From the NCBI GenBank assembly GCA_027257055.1, contig JAPVLO010000179.1:1922001-1986000 (forward strand): a stretch of DNA of 64,000 nt. Direction: 5' to 3'. How positions within the stretch are numbered: position 1 is the first letter of the stretch; each line of letters starts with the position of its first letter. The translations under genes were made by a program, and so were the position numbers. This stretch comes from Cephalopachus bancanus (taxonomy: Eukaryota; Chordata; Mammalia; Primates; Tarsiidae). Positions 10,738-21,100 of this stretch are shown here, one piece after another. The notes below the pieces were generated by a model. That model did not search any database, had not been told where the DNA came from, and saw only the letters and a program-made list of their open reading frames with translations.

Positions 10738-11703
10738 ATGAAGAAAAACCAAAAGAAGAATATAGGTCTCACACAGACCCCTGGGAGATCAGACACTGAG
10801 AAAACAGACTCAGGAACACAAACAATGAAGAGCCCCCCAGAATGACTGGTCACATGCAACAAACCCAGACCTAAAGACATTAATAGAGAGAATTTAAAAA
10901 ATCAAGGAGAGACAAGAGGAAAATAGGAAGGAGCTGATGTCAGAAATAACAGCAGTAAAGAATACTGTGATGGAAATTAATAACAAACTAATAAGCATGG
11001 AAAGCAGAATTAGCCAAGCAGAAGAAAGAATCTCAGAGTTCGAAGACCAAAACACAGAACTAACCCAAACTGTCAAAAGCATTCAAAAGAAGCTCAAAAA
11101 GACAGAACAAAACCTTCAAGAGATGAATGATCACTTCAAGAGACCGAACTTAAGAGTAATTGGCCTTCCTGAGGCAGAGAGAGAAACAGAGGCCACACTG
11201 GAACAAACATTTCATGAAATCATTCAAGAAAACTTCCTTCATCCCATGAAGGATGAAAAAATTCAAACACAAGAGATTCACAGAACCCCTGCCAGACAAC
11301 AAATGAGAAGACCAACTCCCAGACACATAATAATTCGCCTAAACAAAGTAGGTATAAAAGAAAAAATCCTAAAGACTGCAAGAGAAAAAGGTCAGACTAC
11401 CTACCAGGGAAGGCCAATTAGAATACCAGCAGATTTATCTACAGAAACCCTCCAGGCTAGGAGAGCTTGGAGCCCTATCTTCAAAGTTCTAAAAGATACA
11501 CAATTTCAACCAAGAATAACCTACCCCACCAAGCTAAGCTTCATCGGTGAGGGACAATTGAAATCTTTTCCAGATATCTAATACCTAAGAACCTACACTG
11601 CCACCAGACCACCTCTACAAGAAACACTTAAGAAAGTATTGAACACAGAAGAAAAGGAAAAAAGAACAACAACATTATTCACAAGAGTACAGGCAAAAAA
11701 TTA
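10738..11703 (+). pseudogene. L1 ORF1 (RNA-binding protein), disrupted
   Basis: ORF1p coats L1 RNA as a trimer in the cytoplasm. Start chosen at 10738 (ATG followed by a lysine/asparagine-rich stretch, MKKNQKKN), as in other primate ORF1 proteins. The longest clean piece is 10937-11581, 214 codons: a coiled coil in residues 1-65 (heptads around ISMESRISQAEERISEFE), the RRM starting near KRPNLRVIGLPE (residue 69), and the C-terminal domain with RTPARQQMRRPTPRHI and ETLQARRAW. Lesions: a run of six C at 10833-10838 where the 58.9 kb copy has five, a stop at 10895-10897, and a stop (TAA) at 11579-11581 in place of the codon before the final 40 residues, which stay readable in frame to 11703. Confidence 0.9.
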
Positions 11704-11782
11704 AAAACACACATGATCCAACTCTAAAACCAAAAGAAAGACAACACACAAACAGGAAGAACATCAACTCTGTAAGAACAAT

Positions 11783-14700
11783 ATGATAGGGATCAACTCT
11801 CACATTTCAATAATTAGTTTGAATGTGAACGGACTAAATGCACCACTGAAAAGACATAGAATGGCAAAATGGATAAAACATCACCAGGCAACAATCTATT
11901 GCCTTCAAGAGACTCACCACACTAGAAAGGACACTCACAGACTCAAAGTAAGAGGATGTAAAACAAATTTTCAGGCAAATGGAACACAAAAGAAAGGAGG
12001 AGGCATGATCTTAATCTCAGAAATAGTACCCTTTAATCTATCAAAAATTTAAAAAGATACAGAAGGCCACTACATAATGAAAAAAAGTTCAATCCATCAA
12101 CGAGAAATATCCATCCTAAACATATATGCACCAAACATAGGAGCACCAACTTTCATAAAGCAGCTCCTAGGTAAACTAAAAAAACACATCGACTCTAATA
12201 CCATCATAGCTGGGGACTTTAATATCCCACTCACAACCCTAGACAGATCATCAGGACAAAAAATCAGCAATGAGATCTGAAACCTCAATGTGACTCTTGA
12301 TCAAATGGACTTAACTGATACCTATAGAACCCTCCATGCAAAGACCACAGAATACATATTCTACTCACCACCGCATGGAATGTACTCTAAGATCGACCAC
12401 ATACTTGGCCATAAATCAAGCATAAGCAAATTGAAAAGAACTGAAATTTTACCATGCACCTTCCCAGACCACAGTGGAATAAAAATAAACATTAACACCA
12501 ACAAGGTCCCCCCAAAACCCACAAAGACATGGACACTAAACAGCATGATGCTAAACAACTTCTGGGTCAATGATGAAATCAAAACAGTGATTAAAAGATA
12601 CCTGGAAACAAATGAAAATGTAGAAACATCTTACCAAATTCTCTGGGATGCATTGAAAGCTGTAGTAAGAGAAGAATTTATATCCCTACAAACTCACATG
12701 AAGAAAATGGAAGGTTCACAAATTAACAGCCTAACAAGCCATCTAAGGAAGCTGGAAAAGTAAGACCACAAAAATCCGAATTTCAGCAGAAGAATCCAGA
12801 TCACCAAAATAAAAGCCCAAATCCAGGACATAGAAGACAAAAAGATAATATAAAAAAGTCAATTAAACAAAAAGCTGGTTCTTCGAAAGAATAAACAAGA
12901 TCGATGGTCCCCTAGCTAGAATGAACAAGAAAAAGAGAGAAAAAGTCCAAATAAACACAATCAGAAACACAAAAGATGAAGTCATATCTGATCCTGAAGA
13001 AATACAAAAGATCATTAGAAACTACTATGTACACTTGTATGGAAACAACCTTGAAAACCTTTCAGAAATGGAGAACTTTCAGTCATCTCACAACCTGCCT
13101 AGGTTGAAACAAGAAGAAATTGAGACTCTAAATAGACCGATAACAATCAAGGAAATTGACTATGTAATAAGAAAGCTACCTACAAAAAAAGCCCCGAACC
13201 AGATGGCTTTCCAGCAGAATTCTACAAGACATTTAAGGAGGAGCTTATACGAATCCTACTGAAGGTATTCCAGGCGACTGAGAAAGATGGAACTCTCCCC
13301 AAATCATTTTACGAAGCTAACATCACATTGATACCCAAGCCAGGCAAAGACGCAACAAAGAAAGAGAACTACAGGCCAATATCTTTGATGAACATAGATG
13401 CTAAAATTCTCAACAAGATCCTAGTGAACCGGATTCAACAACACATCTCAAAAATCATCCATCATGACCAAGTGGGCTTCATCACTGGGATGCAAGGTTG
13501 GTTCAACATTCGTAAAACCATAAATGTAATTAAATACATCAACAGATGTCAAAACAAAAACCACATGATTATATCATTAGATGCAGAAAAAGCTTTTGCT
13601 AAAATCCAGCACTCCTTCTTGATAAAAACCCTTGAACAGCTAGGCATACAGGGAACATACCTCAAAATAGTAAAAGCCATCTACAAGAAACCCACAGCCA
13701 ACATACTCCTAAACAGACAAAAACTGGCACCATTTTCCCTGAAAATTGGAACAAGACAAGGATGCCCACTCTCACCCCTCCTGTTCAATATAGTATTGGA
13801 AGTCCTGGCTAGAGCAATCGAGAAGAGAAGGCAATCAGGGGTATTCAAATAGGAAAAGAAGAAGTCAAGCTATCTCTCTTTGCAGATGACATGATCGTGT
13901 ACCTTGAAAACCCAAGAGAATCTGTTAAAAACCTCCTTACATGGATAAAGGACTTTGGCAAAGACTCAGGATATAAAATAAATGTGCAAAAGACAATCGC
14001 ATTTCTTTACACCAATAATAAACAAACAGAAACCCAAATAAAAAGCACAATTTCATTCACAATAGCCACCAAAAAAAAAGGAAATACCTTGGCATCTTCC
14101 TAACCAGAAATGTGAAAGCCCTTTACAATGAAAACTACAAAACACTGCTCAAAGAAATCAAAGATGCCACAAACAAGTGGAAAAATATCTCATGCTCATG
14201 GATTGGAAGAATCAACATTGTGAAGATGTCCATCTTACCTAAGGCAATCTACAGATTTAATGCAACACTCATCAAATTACCAACAACATTCTTCTCAGAC
14301 CTAGAAAAAACAACACAGGAATTCATATGGAAATACAAACCACCAAGAATAACCAGAACAATCCTCAGCAAAAAAAAACAAAGCAGGTGGTATCACATTA
14401 CCAGACTTCAAACTTTACTATAAAGCTACAATAATCAAAACAGCTTGGTATTGGTACAGGAACAGGCATATAGATCAATGGAATAGAATTGAGATTCCAG
14501 AAGCAAAACCTCAATTTCTTAACCAGCTCATCTTTGACAAAGCTTCTACCACCTACCACTGGGGAGAGGAGAACCAATTCAGTAAATGGTGCTGGGAAAA
14601 CTGGCTGACCACATGCAGAAGATTGAAACAGGACTCCTATCTATCCCCATACACAAAAATTAACTCTAAATGGATCAGAGACCTAAATTTAAAACCTCAA

Positions 14701-15600
14701 GCCATAAGAACCTTAGAAAATTAAGGACATACTCTCATGGAAATTGGAACTGGCATCCAATTCCTGAACAAAACTCAAAACCCACAGGCCATAAGAGATA
14801 AGATAGACACGTGGGACCTCATTAAACTGACAAGCTTCTGCAAAGCCAAAGAAACCATCAAGAGAGCAGGGAGACAGCCTACAGACTGGGAAAAAGTATT
14901 TGCCAACTCCAGGTCTGACATAGGCTTAACATCTTGGATATACAATGAACTCACATGTGCTGAAAAGAAAAAAACAAACGACCCCATTATAAAATGGGCA
15001 AAAGATACGAACAGACATTTCTCAAAGGAAGACATCCGAGCAGCCAACAGATACATGAAAAAATGTTCAACCTCACTAATCATCAGGGAGATGCAAATTA
15101 AAACCACACTGAGATACCACCTAACTTCAGTGAGAATGGCAATTATCAATAACTCAAATAATAACAGTTGCTGGAGAGGGTGTGGCCAAAAGGGAACAAT
15201 TCTACACTGTTGGTGGGAGTGCAAACTAGTGCAACCTCTGTGGAAAGCAGTTTGGTGATTCCTAAAAGCTGTAAATATCGAACTCCCGTATGACCCTGCA
15301 ATTCCCCTATTGGGAATATACCCTGAAGAACTCAAATCACTCTATAAAAAAGATACCTGCACACGTATGTTTATCGCAGCATTGTTAACAACAGCAAGAA
15401 CCTGGAAGCAACCATGCTGTCCATGAAAAGAAGACTGGATTAAAAAAATGTGGTACATATGCATGATGGAATACTACACAGCCATAAAAAAGAACAAAAT
15501 CATTAATTTTGCAGCAATCTGGATGGAACTAGAGTCTATAATACTGAGTGATCTCTCACAGAAACAAAGATCTGAGTATCACACGTTCTCACTCATATAG
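11783..15600 (+). pseudogene. L1 ORF2 (endonuclease/reverse transcriptase), disrupted
   Basis: ORF2p nicks target DNA and reverse-transcribes L1 RNA there. Order seen: the APE-like endonuclease (LNVNGLNAPLKRHR and YCLQETH near 11820-11920; GDFNIPLTTLDRSS near 12211-12252; SKIDHILGHK and DHSGI near 12390-12480), the reverse transcriptase ([19 protein letters not shown] from 13370; [13 protein letters not shown] near 13752), the catalytic FADD at 13879-13890, and the C-terminal Cys/His segment (CWRGCG...HCWWEC, near 15170-15222). Clean pieces lie at 11783-12052, 12077-12280, 12290-12763, 12921-13262, 13328-13852, 13891-14103, 14112-14423 and 14737-15258. Stops at 12050, 12278, 12761, 14721 and 15256 and frameshifts near 12850, 13190, 13850, 14085 and 14370 separate them. 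The protein is dead in cis. Confidence 0.95.
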
Positions 15601-15660
15601 TGGACCTTGAACATCCAATGTAATACTATAAGAAAATGACTGTCAGTGGTGGGAAACTAT

Positions 15661-15684
15661 GGGGGGGGTGGGAAGGAAGATGGG
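15661..15684 (+). other. G-rich polypurine tract in the L1 3' UTR
   Basis: A run of eight G followed by GGG, GG and GGG tracts separated by short purine spacers. Mammalian L1 3' UTRs typically carry a G-rich polypurine tract able to form a G-quadruplex; this is its counterpart here. Confidence 0.7.
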
Positions 15685-15817
15685 ATTAACGGTAGTAAAT
15701 ATCTGTCTGGGGATGGGAGACATCTCTTATCAACAAGGGTGCCTGAGCGAAACACATTTGTATACCTAACCCTTAACTGTACCCCACAATATCATAATAA
15801 AAAATATTGATTAAAAA

Positions 15818-15827
15818 AAAAGAGAGG
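15818..15827 (+). repeat. L1 target-site duplication, 3' copy
   Basis: Exact repeat of 9364-9373, directly after the L1 poly-A tract. Its leading A bases cannot be told apart from the tail. Confidence 0.8.
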
Positions 15828-15830
15828 CAG

Positions 15831-16123
15831 AGGGTGACTCAACACACAGAAGAGGAAGAAGTAATATGACCATCAAGGCAGAGGTAGGAGTGATGGGCCA
15901 CCAGTCAAGGAGTGCTATTAGCCACAAGAATCTGGAATTGGTAAGGAATAGATTCTCCTCTAGAGCCTCCAGAGGGAGCATGGACCTTTTGACGCCTTGA
16001 CTTTGGCTAATAAAACAGATTCCAGACTTCTGGTCTCCAAGAACTATGACAGAATAAATTTTAGTTGCTTTATGCTACCAAGTTTGTGGTATTTTGTTAC
16101 AGTAGTAACAGCAAAATAAAGCA
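15831..16123 (+). mobile_element. MLT1-type MaLR LTR, 3' part
   Basis: Continues the LTR broken at 9373: CATCAAGGCAGAGGTAGGAG, GATTCTCCTCTAGAGCCTCC, ACGCCTTGACTTTGGC, GAACTATGACAGAATAAATT, then ACCAAGTTTGTGGTATTTTG and a terminal block with AGTAGTAACAGC. The polyadenylation signal-like AATAAA is within GAATAAATTTTAG. Both parts together give about 470 bases, normal for this LTR type. Confidence 0.8.
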
Positions 16124-16400
16124 CTGGATAATGTGGATCACTCTGATTTGACCAACCTGAGTCACAAGGGTAAATCTGAACCTGTCATTGTGCAATGACA
16201 AGGTGGGCCTGGATTATAGCAGGAAGGAAGTTTCCCCAAAAGGAAGGCAGCTGGAAATAGAGGCTGGTAGGATGAAGGGCAAGAAACAAGCAGATATTCA
16301 TTTTATGCATGAAAGAAGACAGAAAGGAAGTATGAAGTTAATATTTATATGCAAAAATATTATGACATTAGTGCACTTGGGCTTTTTGTGTTGCTGTGAT
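16124..16400. other. Unclassified intergenic DNA
   Basis: No repeat or gene recognised. The frame starting at 16188 has no domain and runs into the following L1 fragment. Confidence 0.45.
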
Positions 16401-16594
16401 TATGTATTTTTTAATTTTAACTTTATAGATGTGGGGGTACGATTCAGGTTTAGGCATACAAATGGTCATTGTACAGGTCATGTTTGGGCCTCACTTTGGT
16501 CCCCATTTCACCTGGATTGAGATCAGTTACCTTTATTGATGAAGTGTCCCTCCTCCACCCCCGGCAGTTTCCTACTACTGCCAACCCCTTTCTT
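16401..16594 (-). mobile_element. L1 3' end (outer element), first segment
   Basis: Antisense L1 3' UTR: an oligo-T/AT tail, then GATGTGGGGGTACGATTCAG, TTTGGTCCCCATTTCACCTG and GGCAGTTTCCTACTACTGCC. The same order recurs at 46.85 kb and in the L1 at 15.6 kb. It breaks after CCCTTTCTT (16586-16594) and resumes at 17703, so something later inserted here. Confidence 0.85.
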
Positions 16595-16805
16595 TTTTCT
16601 ATATATATTTTTTATTTTAAAATTATGGGATGCAATTCAGGGTTAGGTAAACAAATATTCATTGTGCAGGTACCCTTGTTGATAAGGTGTGCCTCCCCTT
16701 CCCCAGGCAGATTCCCACCACTGCCAATCCCATCTCCCCAACCCCCACACCCCACAGTTTCCCACTACTGTTAATCCTTTTCTTATAGTATTATGATAGA
16801 TGTTC
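16595..16805 (-). mobile_element. L1 3' end (inner element), non-inverted part
   Basis: A second antisense L1 3' UTR with its own poly-T tail, starting directly after the CCCTTTCTT target word. It shows GATGCAATTCAGGGTTAGG, GGTACCCTTGTTGATAAGG and CTTATAGTATTATGATAG. It is the 3' part of a twin-primed insertion whose 5' part follows in the opposite direction. Confidence 0.8.
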
Positions 16806-17396
16806 AAGGCAATCTACAGATTTAACACAATATCCATCAAATTACCAGCAACATTCTTCTCAGATCTAGAAACAACAATACAGGAATTAATATGGAAACA
16901 TAAACGACCATGAAAAGCCAAAACAATCCTCGGCAAAAAACAAAACAAACAAACAAACAAAAAAACAAAGCAGGAGGTATCACACTCTCAGACTTTAAAC
17001 TTTATTATAAAGCTGCAATAATCAAAACAGCCTGGTATTGGTACAAGAACAGGCATATAGACCAATGGAATAGAATTGAGATTCCAGAAGCAAAACCTCA
17101 ATTTCTCACCAACTCATCTTTGGCAAAGCCTCCACCACCTACCACTGGGGAGAGGAGAACCTATTCAGTAAATGGTGCTAAGAAAACTGGCTGACCACAT
17201 GCAGAAGGTTGAAACAAGACCCCTACCTATCCCATACACAAAAATCAACTCTAAATGGTTCAGAGACCTAAACGTAAAATCTTAAACTATAAGAACTATA
17301 AGAACCTTAGAAAATGCAGGAGACACTCATGGAAATTGGAACTGGCAATTCCTGATCAAAACTCCAAGTGCCCATGCCATAAGAGATAATATAAAC
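16806..17396 (+). mobile_element. L1 ORF2 segment (inner element), inverted part
   Basis: Sense-strand ORF2 matching 14240-14800 of the L1 above: GGCAATCTACAGATTTAAC, CAGCCTGGTATTGGTAC, GGCATATAGACCAATGGAATAG, CACCTACCACTGGGGAGAG. It lies head-to-head against the antisense 3' UTR before it, with about 0.8 kb of L1 missing at the junction. That is the signature of twin priming (5' inversion). It includes an AAAC-rich expansion near 16937-16970. Confidence 0.8.
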
Positions 17397-17410
17397 AGGC
17401 CAATTCCTTT

Positions 17411-17690
17411 GTTTTTTGAATTGTAGTCTCACTCTGTCGCCCAGACTGGAATGCAGTGGCCGCTCCTGGCCACCGTAGCCTTGACCTGCTGGGCTCCGGT
17501 GATCCTTCCGCCTCAGCCTTCCGAGTAGCCGGAATTACAGGCATACGCTACCACGCCCGGCTGATTTTTTGATTTTTTGTAGAGATGAGATCTCGCTGCC
17601 CAGGCGGGTCTCGAACCTCCGGGCTCAGGCAATCCACTCATCTCAGCCTCCCAAAGGCGCGGGATCACAGGCTGAACCACCGAGCCCGGC
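17411..17690 (-). mobile_element. Alu (lineage-specific, younger type), antisense
   Basis: Full-length antisense Alu from a T-run to CGAGCCCGGC. On its sense strand the B box lies in GAGGTTCGAGACCCGCC, followed by TGGGCAGCGAGATC, i.e. it has the short form of the segment that reads AACTTGGCGAG in older copies. It abuts the outer L1 exactly where it resumes. Confidence 0.9.
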
Positions 17691-17836
17691 TATCCCTTTC
17701 TTATAGTATTATGATAATTGTTTGGGGTTTGCTTATGAGTGAGAACATGTAGTACTCAGTTATTTGTTTCTGTGATACATCACTGAGTATTATAGACCTA
17801 GGTCCATCCAAGTTGCTGCAAAGTGATGATATAAAC
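17691..17836 (-). mobile_element. L1 3' end (outer element), second segment
   Basis: Resumes the outer antisense L1 with the target word CCCTTTCTT at 17694-17702, then ATAGTATTATGATAATTG, TATGAGTGAGAACATGTAG, TTTCTGTGATACATCACTGA and CCATCCAAGTTGCTGCAAAG. Together with 16586-16594 the CCCTTTCTT words form a 9-base target-site duplication of the inner element. Confidence 0.8.
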
Positions 17837-17839
17837 AGC

Positions 17840-18112
17840 CTCACTCTGTTGCCCAGGCTGGAGTGCAGTGGCATGCTCACAGCCATCCCAACACCGACCT
17901 GATGGGCTCATGCAATCCCTTCACCTCAGCCTTCCAAGTAGCCAGAATTGCAGGGAAGCTACCACGCCCAGCTATTTTTTTTTTTAATTTATTGTAGAGA
18001 TGAGGATTCGCCAAGTTGCCCAGGCTGTTCTCCAACCCGTGGACTCAGGCAATCTCCTCACCTTGGCTTCCCAAAGTTATGGGATTACAGGCTTGAGCCA
18101 CCGCACCCATCC
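17840..18112 (-). mobile_element. Alu (lineage-specific, older type), antisense
   Basis: CTCACTCTGTTGCCCAGGCT to TGAGCCACCGCACCC, with the antisense linker ATTTATTGTAGAGATGAG and CACCAAGTTGCC-type segment (here CGCCAAGTTGCC). TAAACAG words at 17832-17838 and 18114-18120 look like the ends of its target-site duplication. Confidence 0.85.
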
Positions 18113-18120
18113 TTAAACAG

Positions 18121-21100
18121 CATTTTATTGGGTTGCACTGGGCTGAACAGAGACCACTTGCTAAGTGCAGATTTGTTTTTATTGCTGATTACTGGGCCTT
18201 CTCAGTCTGACATCTCTTTTTGGAAAAGTTGTATATTAAGATTACACATATTATTCTAAATATAAATATACTATGATACTAGGGTAGGGTAATATTTTGT
18301 ATTTTTAATCTAACATTCTTAATTATCTAAAATATTGTATGAACAATTTTTGCTACAGTAAGAGCTATGCCAGAGTTTACAGAGTGAGTTCTATGGTACT
18401 TTCACACCTATTCTTGGGTTATGATTGGGTTGCCTATGAAGATTGCTCTAGGATGGATCTGCCTCTTGTGAGCACTTTGACTTTGGATAAGATACACCTT
18501 CCAAATTTCATTTTATTCCTATGTAAAATGAGGATAAATACTTTCACAGCATTTTTAAAAACTATTATCTAAAAATTATGTGTGAAAGCATCTAGCAGGG
18601 TGCTCAGCACAAAGATGCTGAAAATTCTCCACTGTGAACCCATAATCCAGTCAGCCCAGGTTTTAGCCCATTATTCCTTAATGGGCTACCCACACTGAAG
18701 CTCTTTCAGTGACTCCTTTCTGCTTCTAAATATCTACTTGTAGTTTTGACTTGGGTCAGCATGTTGGTTTGCAAAGGAGCATGATATCAAATGTACATTG
18801 GATGTTTTAGTGTGTTCTCTCCCTTTTTGAACATTTGTAGAATCTGAAGTAAGATCAGTATCAGTGCTGAACCATGTAGGACTACACCTGCTTATTTATT
18901 CCCAAACTGTTTTTGATGCTAATAAGATTTCTTTAATAGGACTAAATGTCATAGCCCACCTTCCCAACCTAAGATGACTCATTTGCCTTTGCTGTGAAAC
19001 TGTCAGGTTTTATTTTGAAGGTTCAAATTAATTGGATCTATTCGGTTTTTTTAACCAGCATTTTCATTATTTACTCTAAAAAATGCTAGTAAATAAATCA
19101 GGCATAATTTTCCTTTATGGACATTTTGCTGGAGGGAAGAGGAAAGCTAGCATCTTTTGATCCATAAGGAAGAGCAGTCCCCAACTAGGGCCACATCAGC
19201 CTCATGTTCCTGTGAATCATGGAACTGCCTCTAGGCCACTCAGCAATGCAGCAGCAGCTCTGAGTTCCCCCAGGATGTCTGGGAAATCTGTGACCAGGTT
19301 AGACAGGCTTTGGGGGTTTGTATTACTCCATCTTGGCTAAGAAATTTTAGAACCCAGTTGCAGGACTCTCAGAAGCATCTGATTGCAAGCCTTTGCTATT
19401 TAATGAATATCTGCTTATATTCAGGGTAGTTGTTATTCCAGACATTATAAACCACATCTAAAATAAATTTTACTGGGCTTCAGGGACTTAGGGAAATGTA
19501 GAGATGAAATACAGAGAGATGACTTTTATAGATATAATTTAAATGTTTGCTAAAATTTGAATAACGAAAGCTTACTATTTAATGAGGGATTTTATCCACT
19601 TTGTATCTATAATTTATAGCTTGTTGAGTATCACAAGATCTCATTCATCCTACAGGAATACTTTGCATTCTGGAAATAGGTATACCAAAACCCCAAATCA
19701 TAAAAGAAGTGGAATTATAAACTATTTGTCATTTCTTACTTTTTCCCATGCACATTTTCTTAAAATTCTATATTTAAGTGTTATATTCATAATATGACAA
19801 ATTTTGATTAACACTTAAAAACACAAAGAACTTTAAAGCAGAAACAACAATCATGAACATGCAACATAGTATTAGTGTTTATAAGTTAAAGCTGGAAATA
19901 TGTCTAATAACAAAAATTGTTAAATTAAAATTTTATATCTATAGAGTAGAATGCAATGATCCTTTACCTAATAATATTTGCATTCATGTTTTTTGGGGAG
20001 GGAAAATTCCACTTTAATAATTTACACTAATTTTTAAAATTACCTATTTTTTTTATTGTTTAGTCAACAAACCATTCTTTTGACTCAATATCAGTCTTCA
20101 CCAAAAACTTTTGTATTCTAGTACCCAGATAAAAGGCTTACATAGTGAGTAATGAGAAGCAACAATGACATTAATTAAAAGAACACCAATTTACATTTTC
20201 ACTGGGCTCTTCTGAAAGTCTGACATTACTACTAATGACCAGCTTGAGATTTAGATGAAAGAGTCCTTTAAATGTGTGGAATTAATACTGTGGAGGTAGG
20301 TACTTTCAGAATATAGCTGGAAATGTTTTGTAATTCACAAATCATTGTGAATATGAGAGGGTAGAAAAATATTCACTACTATTTTATGTCTGGGGTTAGA
20401 TAATAAAAATATGGTTCTAATTTTTAAAAGGCATAACTTTCCTACATTAAAAAGTGAGTGTATCAAGCATTGTGAATGATTATAAAATATGAGAACTTAG
20501 GATTTAGCAAAGCAATTCCAAAGGTTAAGTCCATTTGTCAGGAATAAGCCATAGGCTCATGTGGCTGCCAAATGAGCAACTGATGAGAAGAACACTGTTT
20601 CCATAGAGGGATCGCCTCAGTTTTGTTGTCCTCTTAGCTTGGTAGAGGTATACCAGGCCCTAGAAAAGAAGAAATCCAGTGTGGCTGAAATCCAAGACAA
20701 TGACTAGAAGGAGAGGAGCTGCCAGTGGCAAGGCACAGATAAGGACCTATCCATGATAATTAAAGTTAATAGTTGATAAAGACTTTTTCATTTGAAGGCC
20801 AAATAGACCAAAGTGACAAATGTTGATACTCTATCTCCTAAAGTCTTCAAACACTACACTTAATGAATGAACAGAACCAAAAAGTTACTGAGCACAGATG
20901 GAACCCATACTTAGTGGAATGTTTATTTTCTACCTAGCACCTGATGTGAAAATTAAAATTATATTAAATGTACTGAAAATAGTCAAAGTTTAATCATTAT
21001 AAATTTTACTTGGCCTTAGTATATGTATTTTAAAAATATTTCCCATATTTTATCCCATTTTTGGAGCAATAAACTAAAGATAGGAATACACATTTATGCC

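Larger units (their letters stand above)
9374..15817 (+). mobile_element. Nearly full-length L1 retrotransposon, inactive
   Basis: All four parts are present in order: a GC-rich 5' UTR from 9374, ORF1 from about 10738, ORF2 from 11783 to about 15600, then a 3' UTR with a G-rich tract and a short poly-A tail at 15813-15820. It is flanked by a 10-base exact target-site duplication and has landed inside an MLT1-type LTR, which proves relative age. Total length of about 6.4 kb is near the usual full length for primate L1. Both ORFs carry stops and frameshifts, so it cannot move itself. The 5' UTR is unlike the human L1PA type, consistent with a separate primate lineage. Confidence 0.95.

Noticed and set aside
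14775..15335. 186-codon open frame on the minus strand
   Set aside because: It lies entirely antisense to L1 ORF2, whose motifs (Cys/His segment, conserved words) are clear on the plus strand.
16779..17716. A 20-base repeat (TTTCTTATAGTATTATGATA) at 16779-16798 and 17697-17716 as a target-site duplication
   Set aside because: Both copies are explained as homologous 3' UTR sequence of two different L1 elements; the shorter CCCTTTCTT pair at 16586 and 17694 fits the insertion better.
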